Position numbers and translations under genes: made by a program. This document shows, piece by piece, positions 1 through 8,867 of a DNA stretch of 64,000 bases. The stretch comes from Bailinhaonella thermotolerans (GTDB lineage Bacteria > Actinomycetota > Actinomycetes > Streptosporangiales > Streptosporangiaceae): contig NZ_QZEY01000005.1 of NCBI RefSeq assembly GCF_003594875.1, positions 248,001-312,000 on the forward strand. The letters run 5' to 3'. Positions within the stretch are counted from its first letter, which is position 1; each line of letters opens with the position of its first letter. Below the pieces are notes generated by a model, which did not search any database, was not told the origin of the DNA, and saw nothing but the letters and a program-made list of their open reading frames with translations.

Positions 1-843
1 GCCTTCGGATACGCCCTGGGAGCGGCCCTCCAGCAGTACGAGGCGGTGAACGAGGGCGCCTCGCTGAGCCTGGTGCGACGCCCCCGGTGGTGGATCGGCG
101 GCGTGATCGGCTTCACCGGGGCCAGCCTGCACGCGCTGTCCCTCAGCATGGCCCCGCTGACGCTGATCCAGCCGATCAGCGTCGCGACCCTGCTCTTCGC
201 CGTCCCCCTGGCCGCCGTGCTGCACGGCCGCAGGCCCCGCCGCGCCGAGATGCTCGGCTCGGCCCTGGTCGCCGCCGGGCTGCTCGGCCTGATGCTCCTG
301 ATGCCCGGCCACGCCGGCACCCCCCACCTGAGCAGCGGCAGCGCCCTCGGGTTCCTCGGCGTCATCGCCCTGGTCGTGATCGTCACCCAGGTCTGGGGCC
401 GCGCGGTCCACGGCTCCGCCCGCGCCCTCGTCTTCGCCGTCGGCGCCGGCGCGGTCACCGCGACGGTCAGCACCTTCGTCCGCGTGGTCGGCGCGGGCAT
501 GACGGAGGACTTCTCGCGCGTCCTCCACTGGTTCACGCTGGCGATCCCGCTCATCCTGGTGGGCGCGGTGGTCCTGCTCCAGCAGTCGTACGCCGTGGGC
601 TACTTCGGCATCGCCTACGCCGGCGTCCAGGTCGTGGACCCCATCACCTCGGTGACGGCCGGCGTGGTCCTCCTGGGCGAGCCCCTCCCCACCGACCCCT
701 GGCAGGCCGTCCCCGCCGTCCTCGCCGCCGCCGTCCTGATCACCGGCACCGTGATCCTCGGGCGCCTCACCCCCGACCACTCCCACAAGAAGCCGGCCCC
801 CGCCCCCCTCCCCGACCCGGCCCCGGAACCCGCCAGCCCCTGA
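1..843 (+). CDS. DMT-superfamily (EamA/NIPA-like) permease, 5' truncated by window edge
   Basis: The reading frame is open from base 1, so the true start lies outside the window and about 280 codons are visible. The protein is a string of hydrophobic segments separated by short basic loops (for example HGRRPRRAEM), which fits a small-molecule permease of the drug/metabolite transporter superfamily. A short charged Pro/Ala-rich tail follows the last membrane segment. The substrate cannot be read from sequence; NIPA-like Mg transporters and EamA metabolite exporters look alike at this level. The next gene is on the same strand 82 bp downstream but unrelated. Confidence 0.75.
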   Translation, partial: AFGYALGAALQQYEAVNEGASLSLVRRPRWWIGGVIGFTGASLHALSLSMAPLTLIQPISVATLLFAVPLAAVLHGRRPRRAEMLGSALVAAGLLGLMLLMPGHAGTPHLSSGSALGFLGVIALVVIVTQVWGRAVHGSARALVFAVGAGAVTATVSTFVRVVGAGMTEDFSRVLHWFTLAIPLILVGAVVLLQQSYAVGYFGIAYAGVQVVDPITSVTAGVVLLGEPLPTDPWQAVPAVLAAAVLITGTVILGRLTPDHSHKKPAPAPLPDPAPEPASP

Positions 844-925
844 CGGTCACCGCGCCCGGGCATCCGCACCGGGCCCGGCGGAAAACCCGGTGAATCCCGG
901 CCCGGGCGGATCTACCGTGGGGGGC

Positions 926-1252
926 ATGTCACACGGGAAGACCTCGTTCGTCTGCCTGCCCTGCCGGGCCTCCTACAAGCAGGCCCACCCCGGGGTGGAC
1001 GGCCACCGGGAGCGCGCGTGCCCCCGCTGCGGGGAGGCCCTGATCCACGTGGGGTCGGCCTTCGCCGCGCCGAAGCGGCGGGACGCCGGGGCGTGGCGGG
1101 TGCTCTCGGTGCTGCTGCACGCCGGCGTCCGCTTCCACAAGAGCTGTTGCGGCGGTCCCGGATATCGGCCGCGGACTCCCGCCGAGGTGCGGGCCCGGCT
1201 CCGGCGGGCCCGCCGTACCGGCGAGCCGATCGGGCGGGCGCTGGTGAGGTAG
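926..1252 (+). CDS. small zinc-ribbon-like hypothetical protein
   Basis: A 108-residue basic protein. The ATG at 926 is preceded by a G-rich stretch; the frame stays open upstream to 890 but that part is not protein-like. Two cysteine pairs (FVCLPC near the N-terminus and ACPRCGEAL about 20 residues later) form a probable zinc ribbon, and a third Cys pair (KSCCGG) lies in the C-terminal half. The tail is rich in Arg. The cysteine spacing suggests a zinc-binding structural or nucleic-acid-binding role; no function is known to me. Confidence 0.65.
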   Translation: MSHGKTSFVCLPCRASYKQAHPGVDGHRERACPRCGEALIHVGSAFAAPKRRDAGAWRVLSVLLHAGVRFHKSCCGGPGYRPRTPAEVRARLRRARRTGEPIGRALVR

Positions 1253-1275
1253 CCGTTCGGCGACGGCTGAGCGGG

Positions 1276-2019
1276 TCAGAAGCCCAGGGTGAGCTGGCCT
1301 TCGGTGGCCAGGGGGTCGCGGTGGCGCTTCAGGTGGCGCCACCGCGGGAGGTCGTCGAGGTAGGACCAGGAGAGCCGGTGGTGGGGGGTGGGGCCCAGCT
1401 CGGCCAGGGCCCGCTGGTGGGCGGGGCTCGGGTAGCCGGCGTTCTCCGCGAAGCCGTACTCCTCGTGGCCCAGGGCGGCCATCCGGGCGTCGCGGTGGAC
1501 CTTGGCCAGGACGCTGGCGGCGGCCACCGAGACGCAGGAGACGTCGGCCTTGATCTCGGTCCGGACCGCCCAGGGCGAGCCGAGGTAGTCGTGCTTGCCG
1601 TCGAGGATCACGCAGTCAGGGCGGATGGGCAGGGCCTCCAGCGCCCGCGTCGCCGCGCGCCGCAGGGCCTCGGTCATGCCCAGCTCGTCGATCTCGCCGG
1701 GGGTCGCCTCGCCCAGGGCGTGGGCCGCCGCCCAGTCCGCCAGCTCGGCGGCGATGGCCGTACGGCGGGCCTCGGTCAGGAGCTTGGAGTCCGTGAGGCC
1801 GCGCGGGGGCGGCGGAAAATCGGGCGGGACGATCGCGGCGCCCACGACCACCGGTCCCGCCCACGCGCCCCGGCCCACCTCGTCCACGCCGGCGATCACC
1901 CGGTGGCCGGCCGCCCGCAGCAGCCTCTCCAGGTCGTACGACGGGGTGGCCGGGCGCTCCGCCGTACCGGGGCCGCCGGGGCCCGGGGCCGTGCCGGAGA
2001 GGGGTGGGGTGGTGGTCAC
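1276..2019 (-). CDS. rnhB: ribonuclease HII
   Basis: A 247-residue RNase HII, which nicks RNA-DNA hybrids at misincorporated ribonucleotides and RNA primers. The family signature [14 protein letters not shown] supplies the first acidic pair, followed by ILDGK and the [12 protein letters not shown] motif with the last acidic residue. A Pro/Gly-rich N-terminal extension of about 35 residues precedes the catalytic core. The start is taken as GTG at 2019, the first in-frame initiator after the upstream gene; no good ribosome-binding site is visible, so the start may lie slightly downstream. It follows the ABC permease gene by 23 bp on the same strand and may be cotranscribed. Confidence 0.93.
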   Translation of the reverse strand: MTTTPPLSGTAPGPGGPGTAERPATPSYDLERLLRAAGHRVIAGVDEVGRGAWAGPVVVGAAIVPPDFPPPPRGLTDSKLLTEARRTAIAAELADWAAAHALGEATPGEIDELGMTEALRRAATRALEALPIRPDCVILDGKHDYLGSPWAVRTEIKADVSCVSVAAASVLAKVHRDARMAALGHEEYGFAENAGYPSPAHQRALAELGPTPHHRLSWSYLDDLPRWRHLKRHRDPLATEGQLTLGF

Positions 2020-2042
2020 GGCGGGAAACCCTATCCGGGGAC

Positions 2043-2921
2043 TCAGGACGTGATGTCCCGATCGGCGAAACGGGCCCAGGCCACCGCCCCGGCGATCACG
2101 ATGTACGCCGCGAAGACGAGCAGGCCGTCGCGCAGGTCGGAGACCGCCATCGGGTCGCGCAGGACCGCGTCGAAGCCGGACCAGGCGGACGTCAGCAGGT
2201 ACGGCGAGATCACGTCGAGCTGCGGGATCGCGCCGAGGATCTGCGCGGCGACGGACAGGACGACGGTCGCGGCGATGGCGGCGATCGGGGCCTCGGTCAT
2301 CGTGGAGAGCGCGAGCCCGACCGCGCCCAGCGCCGACAGGCCCAGCCCCAGGTAGAGCGCGGCGAGGGCGAGGCGGCCGATCATCTCCCAGCCGGAGATC
2401 ACGGTGCCGGACAGCGTGGTCATCCCGTCGGGCGAGAACAGCACGGTGGCGGCGATCGAGGCGGAGGCGGCCACCGTCGCCGTCGCCGCCAGGCAGTACA
2501 CCGCGATGACCGCGAACTTGGTGACCAGCAGCCGGGTCCGCGAGACCGGCGTGACCAGGAGGTACCGCAGGGTGCCCCGGCTCGCCTCCCCCGCGATCGA
2601 GTCGCCCGCCACCACCGCCGCCGCGAGCGGCAGGAACAGCGGCAGCATGACCGCGAACGCCCCGAACGCGAGCATCAGCCCGTTCCCGGTGACCTGCGCG
2701 AACGCGCCACCTTCCGCCGACACCTCCCCCTGGGCGATCCGCAGCGCGACCCCGACGACCACCGGGACCAGCGCGAGCACGCCCAGCATGACCAGGTTCC
2801 TGGGCCGCCGGAACACCAGCCCCAGCTCGGACCGGAACCACCGCAGCGCCGCGAACGGCCGCGCCACCGGCACCACGGCCCCGGCCCCCGGGGGCGCCAC
2901 CCGCGCCTCAGCCGTCGACAT
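2043..2921 (-). CDS. ABC-2 type transporter permease
   Basis: A 292-residue membrane protein with about six hydrophobic segments and the ABC-2 architecture: a first helix near residue 45, then a cluster after a cytoplasmic loop containing [17 protein letters not shown], characteristic of NatB/BcrB-like permeases. Its start overlaps the end of the ATPase gene by 14 bp, so the two are translationally coupled and presumably form one exporter. The cargo is unknown; ABC-2 exporters of this size usually move lipids, ions or antimicrobial compounds. Confidence 0.9.
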   Translation of the reverse strand: MSTAEARVAPPGAGAVVPVARPFAALRWFRSELGLVFRRPRNLVMLGVLALVPVVVGVALRIAQGEVSAEGGAFAQVTGNGLMLAFGAFAVMLPLFLPLAAAVVAGDSIAGEASRGTLRYLLVTPVSRTRLLVTKFAVIAVYCLAATATVAASASIAATVLFSPDGMTTLSGTVISGWEMIGRLALAALYLGLGLSALGAVGLALSTMTEAPIAAIAATVVLSVAAQILGAIPQLDVISPYLLTSAWSGFDAVLRDPMAVSDLRDGLLVFAAYIVIAGAVAWARFADRDITS

Positions 2922-3927
2922 CGAACCCCTCCCCGGTGAGCTCCACGAACACGTCCTCCAGGCTCGGCCGCACGACGGCCAGCCCGCGTACGGCGACGCC
3001 GGCGCGGACCAGCTCGGCGTTGGCGTGCTCGGCCGCGACGTCCTCCAGCGAGGCCGTGACCTCGCCCTCCCCCGCGTGCACGTCCATCAGGCCCAGCTCG
3101 CGCAGCACCCGGGCGGCGCGCGCCACGTCGGGCGTCTCGACCCGGACCCGCGGCACCTCGCCCGCCCGCAGCCCGGCCAGCGACCCCTGCGCGACCAGCC
3201 GCCCCGCCCGCATGATCGCGGCGTGCGTGCACATCTGCTCGACCTCGGCCAGCAGGTGCGACGACACGAACACCGTGACCCCCTCCGCCGCGATCTCCTT
3301 GATCAGCGCGCGGACCTCCCGGGTGCCCTGCGGGTCCAGGCCGTTCGTGGGCTCGTCGAGGATCAGCAGCTCACGCGGCCCGAGCAGGGCGGCGGCGATC
3401 GCGAGGCGCTGCCGCATGCCGAGGGAGTAGGCGCGGTACCGCTTGCCCGCCGCGGCGGCGAGGCCCACCCGGTCCAGCGCGGCGGCCACCCGCTCGCGCG
3501 CGGTCCGGGGGTCGGCGGTCCGGTCGGCGGCGTCGTAGCGCAGCAGGTTGTCCCGCCCGGACAGGTAGGGGTAGAAGGCCGGTCCCTCGACCAGCGCGCC
3601 CACGCTGGGCAGCGCCTCGGCGAGCGGGACGCCGAGCAGCTCGCGGGTCCCGGACGTCGGCGTGACCAGGCCGAGCAGCATCCGGATCGTGGTGGTCTTG
3701 CCGGAGCCGTTCGGCCCGAGGAAGCCGAAGACCGAGCCCCGGGGCACCACGAGGTCCAGGGAGTCCACGGCGACCTGCCCGCCCCGGAAGCGCTTGGTGA
3801 GCCCGCGGGTCACGATCGCCGCGTCGCGGGCGCCGCCGGGCGGCGCCGGGACGGGCGTGCCGGTCCCGCTCTCGGGGAGGGGCGGGGACGCCGCGAACGG
3901 CGCCCCCGCCTTCGTGTCCGTGGTCAC
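2908..3927 (-). CDS. ABC transporter ATP-binding protein
   Basis: A 339-residue ABC ATPase. Visible motifs in order: Walker A GPNGSGKTT, signature YSLGMRQRL, Walker B LLILDEPTNGLDPQG and H-loop FVSSHLL. About 100 further residues after the nucleotide-binding domain resemble the C-terminal extension of NatA/DrrA-type exporters. The GTG start at 3927 overlaps the stop of the LolA-like gene by 4 bp (GTGA), and the permease start lies inside its 3' end, so this is the central gene of a three-gene operon. Confidence 0.93.
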   Translation of the reverse strand: MTTDTKAGAPFAASPPLPESGTGTPVPAPPGGARDAAIVTRGLTKRFRGGQVAVDSLDLVVPRGSVFGFLGPNGSGKTTTIRMLLGLVTPTSGTRELLGVPLAEALPSVGALVEGPAFYPYLSGRDNLLRYDAADRTADPRTARERVAAALDRVGLAAAAGKRYRAYSLGMRQRLAIAAALLGPRELLILDEPTNGLDPQGTREVRALIKEIAAEGVTVFVSSHLLAEVEQMCTHAAIMRAGRLVAQGSLAGLRAGEVPRVRVETPDVARAARVLRELGLMDVHAGEGEVTASLEDVAAEHANAELVRAGVAVRGLAVVRPSLEDVFVELTGEGFDVDG

Positions 3928-5174
3928 CGCGCGCCCGCCGCCTGGACCAGCGCGTCAGGCCCGACCGCGCCGACGTACAGCCGGCCGTCATCGGTCAGCA
4001 GCGCCGACACCAGCTTGGTCGTCAGCACCCGGCCGCTGCCCCACGGGCCGCTGACCGGCTTGGCCGCCTTCGCCAGCGCCTCGGCGACCGCCTGCCCGTC
4101 CGCGCCGCCGCCGGGCCCCCGGGACTCGCCGCCACCCCGGCCGTTCTGGCCGTTCTGGCCGTTCTGGCCGTTCTGGCCGTTCTGGCTGCTCTGGCCGTTC
4201 TGGCCGCTCTGGCCGCTCTGGCCGTCCGGGCGGCGGACGCCCGAGGCCTCGGCGAGGCCCTCCTTGAGCGGGATCCTGGCCACGCTGGTCCAGCCCGAGC
4301 CGATCATGGTCACGGCGGACGCGTGGTCGCCGCGGTGGTCGCCGGGCTTGCCGTGGCCCTCCGCCGGGATCGTGGTCTCCTCGACCTTCACCCCCGCGGG
4401 CGGCTTGAACGCGAAGTTCTCCGGCGCGGGCCGGGTGAACGTGACCGACTGGAAGCCGACCTCGAACGCGGGCTTGTCCTCCCCGCGCGGGTAGATCTGC
4501 ACCCGCAGCGGCACCCGCTTCTCACCGTCGATCGCCAGCTTGACCTGCCCGATCAGCGACCTCGCGTCCTTGGGCGCGAGCACCAGCTCATACGCGGCCC
4601 GCCCGGCGACCTGCGCGTTCGTGCCCACGCTGATCGTGGTGTCCTTCTCCGCGGCCTTCAGCAGGTCCCGCGCCGCCTGCTCCGGCGTGATCGGGACCGG
4701 GGTGTGACGCAGGCCGGAAGCGGCCGCCCCCGAAGGCAGCTTCATCCTCGTGGCGGTGTTCGACCCGCTGGACCACATCCAGCCCTCGTTCCCGTTGAGG
4801 ATGAGGTTGGTCTCGCTCATGTTCCCCGGGAGCGCGACGCGGACGTGGTCGTGGTCGCCGTACCAGACCTTCACCTCGTTGGACCCGGACAGCAGCGCGG
4901 CCGGGTTGCGCCCGGCGTCGCCGGCCGGGAGCCGGGGCAGCCCGAGCGACGCGCTCTCGACCACCGTTCCCGACATGGGCGGCACGCCGGACCTCAGCGT
5001 CTTCGCCGTCTCGGCCAGCAGTTGCTCCGCCGTACGGGGCGGCAGGGACGGCTCGCCGCGGACGGCCGCCACGACCGGCCCGACCCCGGCGGCCGCCGCC
5101 ACCAGGGCCACCGCGCCGATCGGCACCCCCCACCTCACCGCCCGGCTCCGCCGCTTGCGGTTCTCTGGCGACAT
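3924..5174 (-). CDS. membrane-anchored LolA-like protein with Asn-Gly-Gln repeats
   Basis: A 416-residue protein with an N-terminal membrane anchor/signal segment (residues about 14-36) and a LolA/LppX-like beta-sheet domain (about 40-290). Family members bind lipids or act outside the membrane as sensors. After the domain comes a low-complexity stretch of NGQ triplets encoded by 9-bp tandem repeats, then a conserved C-terminal block. ATG 5174 has AAGGAG 5 bp upstream. It is the first gene of an operon with an ABC ATPase and permease and is divergent from a two-component system, which suggests envelope stress or lipid handling. That role is inference. Confidence 0.75.
   Translation of the reverse strand: MSPENRKRRSRAVRWGVPIGAVALVAAAAGVGPVVAAVRGEPSLPPRTAEQLLAETAKTLRSGVPPMSGTVVESASLGLPRLPAGDAGRNPAALLSGSNEVKVWYGDHDHVRVALPGNMSETNLILNGNEGWMWSSGSNTATRMKLPSGAAASGLRHTPVPITPEQAARDLLKAAEKDTTISVGTNAQVAGRAAYELVLAPKDARSLIGQVKLAIDGEKRVPLRVQIYPRGEDKPAFEVGFQSVTFTRPAPENFAFKPPAGVKVEETTIPAEGHGKPGDHRGDHASAVTMIGSGWTSVARIPLKEGLAEASGVRRPDGQSGQSGQNGQSSQNGQNGQNGQNGQNGRGGGESRGPGGGADGQAVAEALAKAAKPVSGPWGSGRVLTTKLVSALLTDDGRLYVGAVGPDALVQAAGAR
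4138..4230. repeat. 9-bp tandem repeats encoding Asn-Gly-Gln/Ser-Gly-Gln
   Basis: About nine imperfect copies of the 9-mer TTCTGGCCG (plus strand) inside the LolA-like gene. The unit is a multiple of three, so copy-number change alters linker length without frameshifting. Confidence 0.85.
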
Positions 5175-5239
5175 CTCACTCCTTCACGGTAATGGCCGAT
5201 GATTTCCCTGAAGCGTGCGATGCGCGGGCTGTGGCGAAC

Positions 5240-5285
5240 CTGAGAGACGCTGAGAACCCCCTCAGCCTTCTCAGCGGGGTCTCAG
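5240..5285. promoter_or_regulatory. cluster of CTGAG/CTCAG repeats, candidate response-regulator site
   Basis: Between the divergent LolA-like gene and the response regulator, CTGAGA occurs at 5240 and 5250 (10-bp spacing) and CTCAG, its inverse, at 5261, 5270 and 5281. Helical spacing of short direct repeats is how OmpR-type regulators bind. The cluster ends 22 bp before the regulator start, which would suit autoregulation and control of both divergent units. It is inferred from pattern only. Confidence 0.5.
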
Positions 5286-5307
5286 GACCGCAGGCCAGGA
5301 TGGGTTC

Positions 5308-5985
5308 ATGCGAGTGCTTGTGGTCGAGGACGAACGCCGGCTGGCCGGGGCGCTGCAGCGCGGTCTGCAGGCGGAGGGGTTCGCGGTCGATCTCGCGTAC
5401 GACGGGGTGGACGGCCTGCACCTGGCCAGGGAGGGCGAGTACGACGTGGTCGTGCTCGACATCATGCTGCCCGGCCTGTCCGGGTACCGGGTGTGCCAGC
5501 AGCTCCGCGCCGAGGAGAACTGGGTCCCGATCCTGATGCTGTCGGCCAAGGACGGGGAGTACGACCAGGCGGACGGGCTCGACCTGGGCGCGGACGACTA
5601 CCTCACCAAGCCCTTCTCCTACGTGGTCCTGGTGGCCAGGCTGCGGGCCCTGCTCCGGCGCGGGGCGTCGCGGCGGCCCGCCGTGCTCCGGGCCGGGGAC
5701 CTCACGCTCGACCCGTCCAAGCGCCGGGTGGCCCGCGGCGACGTGGAGATCGACCTGACCCCCCGGGAGTTCGCGCTGCTGGAGTTCCTGATGCGCCGAG
5801 CGGACGAGGTCACCTCCAAGCTGGAGATCCTGGAGCACGTCTGGGACTCCTACGACAACACCGACCCCAACGTGGTCGAGGTGTACGTCGGCTACCTCCG
5901 CCGCAAGATCGACACTCCGTACGGCCGCACGGCGCTCCAGACGGTGCGCGGCGCGGGGTACCGGCTGGCGGGCGACGGTGGATGA
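5308..5985 (+). CDS. OmpR/PhoB-family response regulator
   Basis: A 225-residue two-domain regulator. The receiver domain (1-115) has the acidic pocket E7/D8, the phosphoacceptor D51 in VVLDIMLP, and the conserved Lys in YLTKPFSY. The C-terminal winged helix (about 125-222) carries LTPREFALLEFLM and RTVRGAGYRL. Its stop overlaps the start of the histidine kinase gene by 8 bp, so the pair is translationally coupled. Targets probably include the divergent LolA-like/ABC operon, given the repeat cluster between them. Confidence 0.95.
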   Translation: MRVLVVEDERRLAGALQRGLQAEGFAVDLAYDGVDGLHLAREGEYDVVVLDIMLPGLSGYRVCQQLRAEENWVPILMLSAKDGEYDQADGLDLGADDYLTKPFSYVVLVARLRALLRRGASRRPAVLRAGDLTLDPSKRRVARGDVEIDLTPREFALLEFLMRRADEVTSKLEILEHVWDSYDNTDPNVVEVYVGYLRRKIDTPYGRTALQTVRGAGYRLAGDGG

Positions 5986-7423
5986 GCGCCCGGCGGACGA
6001 GAGGCGGCGGCGTCACCGTCTCAGGCGGATCCTGTCGATCAAGAAGTGGAGCCTGCGCTGGCGGCTGACGGTCGCGGCGACGGCGATGCTGGCGGTGACG
6101 CTGGGCGTCGGAGGGGTCATCTTCATCGCGACGCTGAGCCGGCTGCTGCTGAACTCGATCGACGACGCGACGCGGCAGCGGGCGGAGTACGTCGTGACGC
6201 TCCTGGAGAGCGGCCAGCTCCCCGACCCGCTCCCGGTGACGGGCGGATCGACGCTCCAGCTCGTGGAGCTGGCCCCCACCGGCGGGAACGGGCGGATCGT
6301 GTCGGCCTCGCCGCTCGGGGACCGGCTGGTGCCGCTGGTGCCGTACGCGCGGATCCCGTCCGCGACCGAGCCCAGGTTCCTCGACGGGCGTCCGTACGGC
6401 CTGCCGGGGCCGATGCGGGTCGTCGTGGTGAGCGCGGGCGAGGGGAGGTACGTCATCGCCGCGACGCCGTTCGCCGAGACGAGGTTCAGCATCGACACCA
6501 CGGTCAAGGCGGCGTTCTTCGGCCTGCCGCTGCTGCTGCTCCTGCTCGCCGCGATGACCTGGCTGATCGTCGGCTCGGCGCTGCGGCCGATCTCCGCCCT
6601 GCGGCGCGGCGCGACCGCGATCACGGCACGGCAGCGGTATCGGCGGCTGCCCGTCCCCGAGTCCCGCGACGAGGTGCACAGCCTGGCGGTCACGCTCAAC
6701 GACATGCTCGCCCGGCTGGAGGACGCCGACGCCCGCCAGCGCGCCCTGGTGTCGGACGCCGCGCACGAGCTGCGCAGCCCGCTGGCCAGCATCCGCACGC
6801 AACTGGAGGTCGCGCTCGACTACCCCGACCGCACCGACTGGCCCGACACCGCGCGCGGGGTGCTGGAGGACACGCTGCGGCTGTCCCGCCTGGCGGAGGA
6901 CCTCCTCGCCCTCGCCCGGCTCGACGAACGCCGCGGCGCGGTGCGCCAGGAGCGCCTGGACCTGGCCGCGCTCGCCCTCGGCGTCGCCGAGCGGTACGGC
7001 GAGGCGCCCGTCGCGGTGACGGCCTCGGCGGGCGAGGGCGGGGGCGTCCCGGTGATGGGCGAGCCGGGCGACCTCACGCGCGTCCTGGTGAACCTGATCG
7101 ACAACGCCGTGCGGCACGCCGAGAGCGCAGTGTCCGTCTCGGTCGGGGACGAGCGCGGGGGCTGGGCCGTGCTCACGGTGACCGACGACGGCCCCGGCAT
7201 CCCCGAGGCCGACCGGGAGCGTGTCTTCGCCCGCTTCACCAGGCTCGACACCGCGCGCAGCCGCGACGCGGGCGGGGCCGGCCTCGGCCTGGCGATCGTC
7301 CGCGAGACGGTCCGGGCGCACGGCGGCGACGTGCACCTGGAGGACGCCGGGCCGGGGCTGCGGGCCGTCGTGCGGCTGCCGCGGGCGGGCGATGTCACAT
7401 TCGGCGCGGCCATCCCGTCCTAG
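5978..7423 (+). CDS. sensor histidine kinase
   Basis: A 481-residue membrane kinase started at GTG 5978, overlapping the response-regulator stop. It has two membrane helices (about residues 31-52 and 182-206) bracketing a roughly 130-residue extracytoplasmic sensor, then HAMP, the H-box SDAAHELRSPLASIR, N-box NLIDNAVRHA and G-boxes DDGPGIPE and GAGLGLAIV. It phosphorylates the adjacent regulator. Its last codons contain the ECF41-type promoter of the downstream sigma-factor gene, and its stop codon TAG lies only 4 bp before that gene's GTG. Confidence 0.95.
   Translation: MDERPADERRRRHRLRRILSIKKWSLRWRLTVAATAMLAVTLGVGGVIFIATLSRLLLNSIDDATRQRAEYVVTLLESGQLPDPLPVTGGSTLQLVELAPTGGNGRIVSASPLGDRLVPLVPYARIPSATEPRFLDGRPYGLPGPMRVVVVSAGEGRYVIAATPFAETRFSIDTTVKAAFFGLPLLLLLLAAMTWLIVGSALRPISALRRGATAITARQRYRRLPVPESRDEVHSLAVTLNDMLARLEDADARQRALVSDAAHELRSPLASIRTQLEVALDYPDRTDWPDTARGVLEDTLRLSRLAEDLLALARLDERRGAVRQERLDLAALALGVAERYGEAPVAVTASAGEGGGVPVMGEPGDLTRVLVNLIDNAVRHAESAVSVSVGDERGGWAVLTVTDDGPGIPEADRERVFARFTRLDTARSRDAGGAGLGLAIVRETVRAHGGDVHLEDAGPGLRAVVRLPRAGDVTFGAAIPS
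7393..7419 (+). promoter_or_regulatory. ECF41-type sigma-factor promoter (TGTCACA-N16-CGTC)
   Basis: TGTCACA at 7393-7399 and CGTC at 7416-7419 are separated by exactly 16 bp, the motif reported for ECF41 sigma factors. It lies in the 3' end of the kinase gene. The predicted transcript start is at about 7426-7428, coinciding with the GTG start of the sigma gene, so the mRNA would be leaderless and the gene autoregulated. The motif is seen directly; its use is inferred. Confidence 0.8.
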
Positions 7424-7427
7424 CGAT

Positions 7428-8312
7428 GTGAAGGTCGTCGAGAAGGTGAACCGGCTGGCGGCCGAGTTCACGGCGGCGCGGGAGCGGCTGGTCGGGGTCG
7501 CGTACGGCGTGGTCGGCACCGTGGCCGAGGCGGAGGACGCCGCGCAGGAGGCGTGGCTGCGCCTCCAGCGCGCGGCGGAGCGGGGCGAGGAGATCGCCGA
7601 CGTGGAGGGGTGGCTCGTCGTCGCGACCGCCCGGATCGCGCTCGACGTGCTCCGCTCGGCCCGCCGTCGCCGCGAGGAGTATGTCGGGCCCTGGCTGCCC
7701 GAGCCGCTGGTCGCCGTGGACGGCGCCGATCCGGCGGACCGGGTGACGCTCGCCGAGTCGATGAGCGTGGCGTTGCTCGCCGTGCTGGAGTCGCTGTCCC
7801 CGGCGGAGCGGACGGTGTTCGTGCTGCACGACGTCTTCGGCCTCCCCTTCGGGGAGATCTCCGGGATCGTCGGGCGGAGCGCGGCGGCGTGCCGGCGGCT
7901 CGCCGCGCGCGCCCGCGCGCACGTCACCGCCCGCGCGCCCCGCTTCGAGGTGGACGCGACGCGGCACCGTGAGGTCGTGGAGGCGTTCGCGGCGGCGGCC
8001 GAGGGCGCGGACCTGGACGCGCTGCTCCGGCTCCTCGACCCGGACGTGGTCCTCACCAACGACGGCGGGGGCCTGGTCAAGGCGGCGCGCAACCGGGTGC
8101 GCGGCGCGGACCGGGTGGCCCGCTTCCTCGCCGGCGTGGCCCGCAAGCACCGGGGCACGCTGCGGCCCGCCGTGGTGAACGGCTGGGCGGGACTCGTCCG
8201 GCGCCGCGCGGACGGCTCGCCGGACTGCGTGCTCGCCCTCACCGTCGCCGGGGGCCGGATCACCGCGGTCGACATGGTCCTCCATCCCGAGAAACTGAGG
8301 AGAATCCGATGA
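7428..8312 (+). CDS. RNA polymerase ECF41-family sigma factor with C-terminal SnoaL-like domain (SigJ-like)
   Basis: A 294-residue sigma factor. Region 2 spans about residues 10-80 (GTVAEAEDAAQEAWLRLQ) and region 4 about 110-165 (SLSPAERTVFVLHDVFGLPFGEISGIVGRS). A fused SnoaL-like domain follows, with the ECF41 marks WLPEPL in the linker, DGGG, and a terminal HPEKL standing in for the usual NPDKL. In this group the C-terminal domain controls activity in place of an anti-sigma factor. GTG 7428 is chosen because it lies at the predicted start of transcription and upstream sequence is kinase. Its stop overlaps the next gene's ATG by 4 bp. Confidence 0.93.
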   Translation: MKVVEKVNRLAAEFTAARERLVGVAYGVVGTVAEAEDAAQEAWLRLQRAAERGEEIADVEGWLVVATARIALDVLRSARRRREEYVGPWLPEPLVAVDGADPADRVTLAESMSVALLAVLESLSPAERTVFVLHDVFGLPFGEISGIVGRSAAACRRLAARARAHVTARAPRFEVDATRHREVVEAFAAAAEGADLDALLRLLDPDVVLTNDGGGLVKAARNRVRGADRVARFLAGVARKHRGTLRPAVVNGWAGLVRRRADGSPDCVLALTVAGGRITAVDMVLHPEKLRRIR

Positions 8313-8761
8313 CCCAGCGCATGGACCTGGCCAAGACCGCGCCCGAGGTCTACCAGGCGATGTTCGCCCTGGAGAAGTACATCCTGGGCAGCGAGCTCCC
8401 GCACACCACCTACCACCTGGTCAAGCTCCGGGCCAGCCAGCTCAACGGCTGCGCGTTCTGCGTGGACATGCACAGCTTCGACATGAAGGCCGCCGGCGAG
8501 ACCGACGCCCGCATCTTCGGCCTCGCCGCCTGGCGCGAGTCGCCGCACTACACGCCCGAGGAGCGCGCCGCCCTGGCGTACACCGAGGCCGCCACCCGGC
8601 TGACCGAGGGCGGCGTCCCGGACGACGTCTGGGAGGAGGTCCGGGAGCACTACACCGAGGCGCAGACGGCCGCCCTGGTGGCCGGGGTGGTGGCGATCAA
8701 CGCCTGGAACCGGATCGCCGTCCCCACCCGCATGGTCCCCCGGTCCTACCAGGAGGCGTGA
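8309..8761 (+). CDS. carboxymuconolactone decarboxylase family (AhpD-like) protein
   Basis: A 150-residue AhpD-like protein with the active-site pattern CAFCVDMH (Cys48, Cys51, His55), typical of the peroxidase or disulfide-reductase branch. ATG 8309 overlaps the sigma-factor stop. ECF41 sigma factors are characteristically linked to carboxymuconolactone decarboxylases, oxidoreductases or epimerases, so this is the expected target and partner. The likely role is in peroxide or alkylhydroperoxide defence; the physiological substrate is unknown. Confidence 0.93.
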   Translation: MTQRMDLAKTAPEVYQAMFALEKYILGSELPHTTYHLVKLRASQLNGCAFCVDMHSFDMKAAGETDARIFGLAAWRESPHYTPEERAALAYTEAATRLTEGGVPDDVWEEVREHYTEAQTAALVAGVVAINAWNRIAVPTRMVPRSYQEA

Positions 8762-8867
8762 GGGGAAGCGGGTCCGCCGGGCCGCCGGACCGGGCTCCCG
8801 AGGATGTCCCCGGCCCGGCCCGGCGGTCCCGCGCCCGGCGCCGCCGTACGGGCGGCCGAGGGCGGCG

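Noticed and set aside
5810-8650. 946-codon open frame on the minus strand
   Set aside because: It runs antisense to the response regulator, kinase and sigma factor. Its translation is Arg/Gly/Pro/Ala-rich without domain structure, an artefact of high GC with few stop codons.
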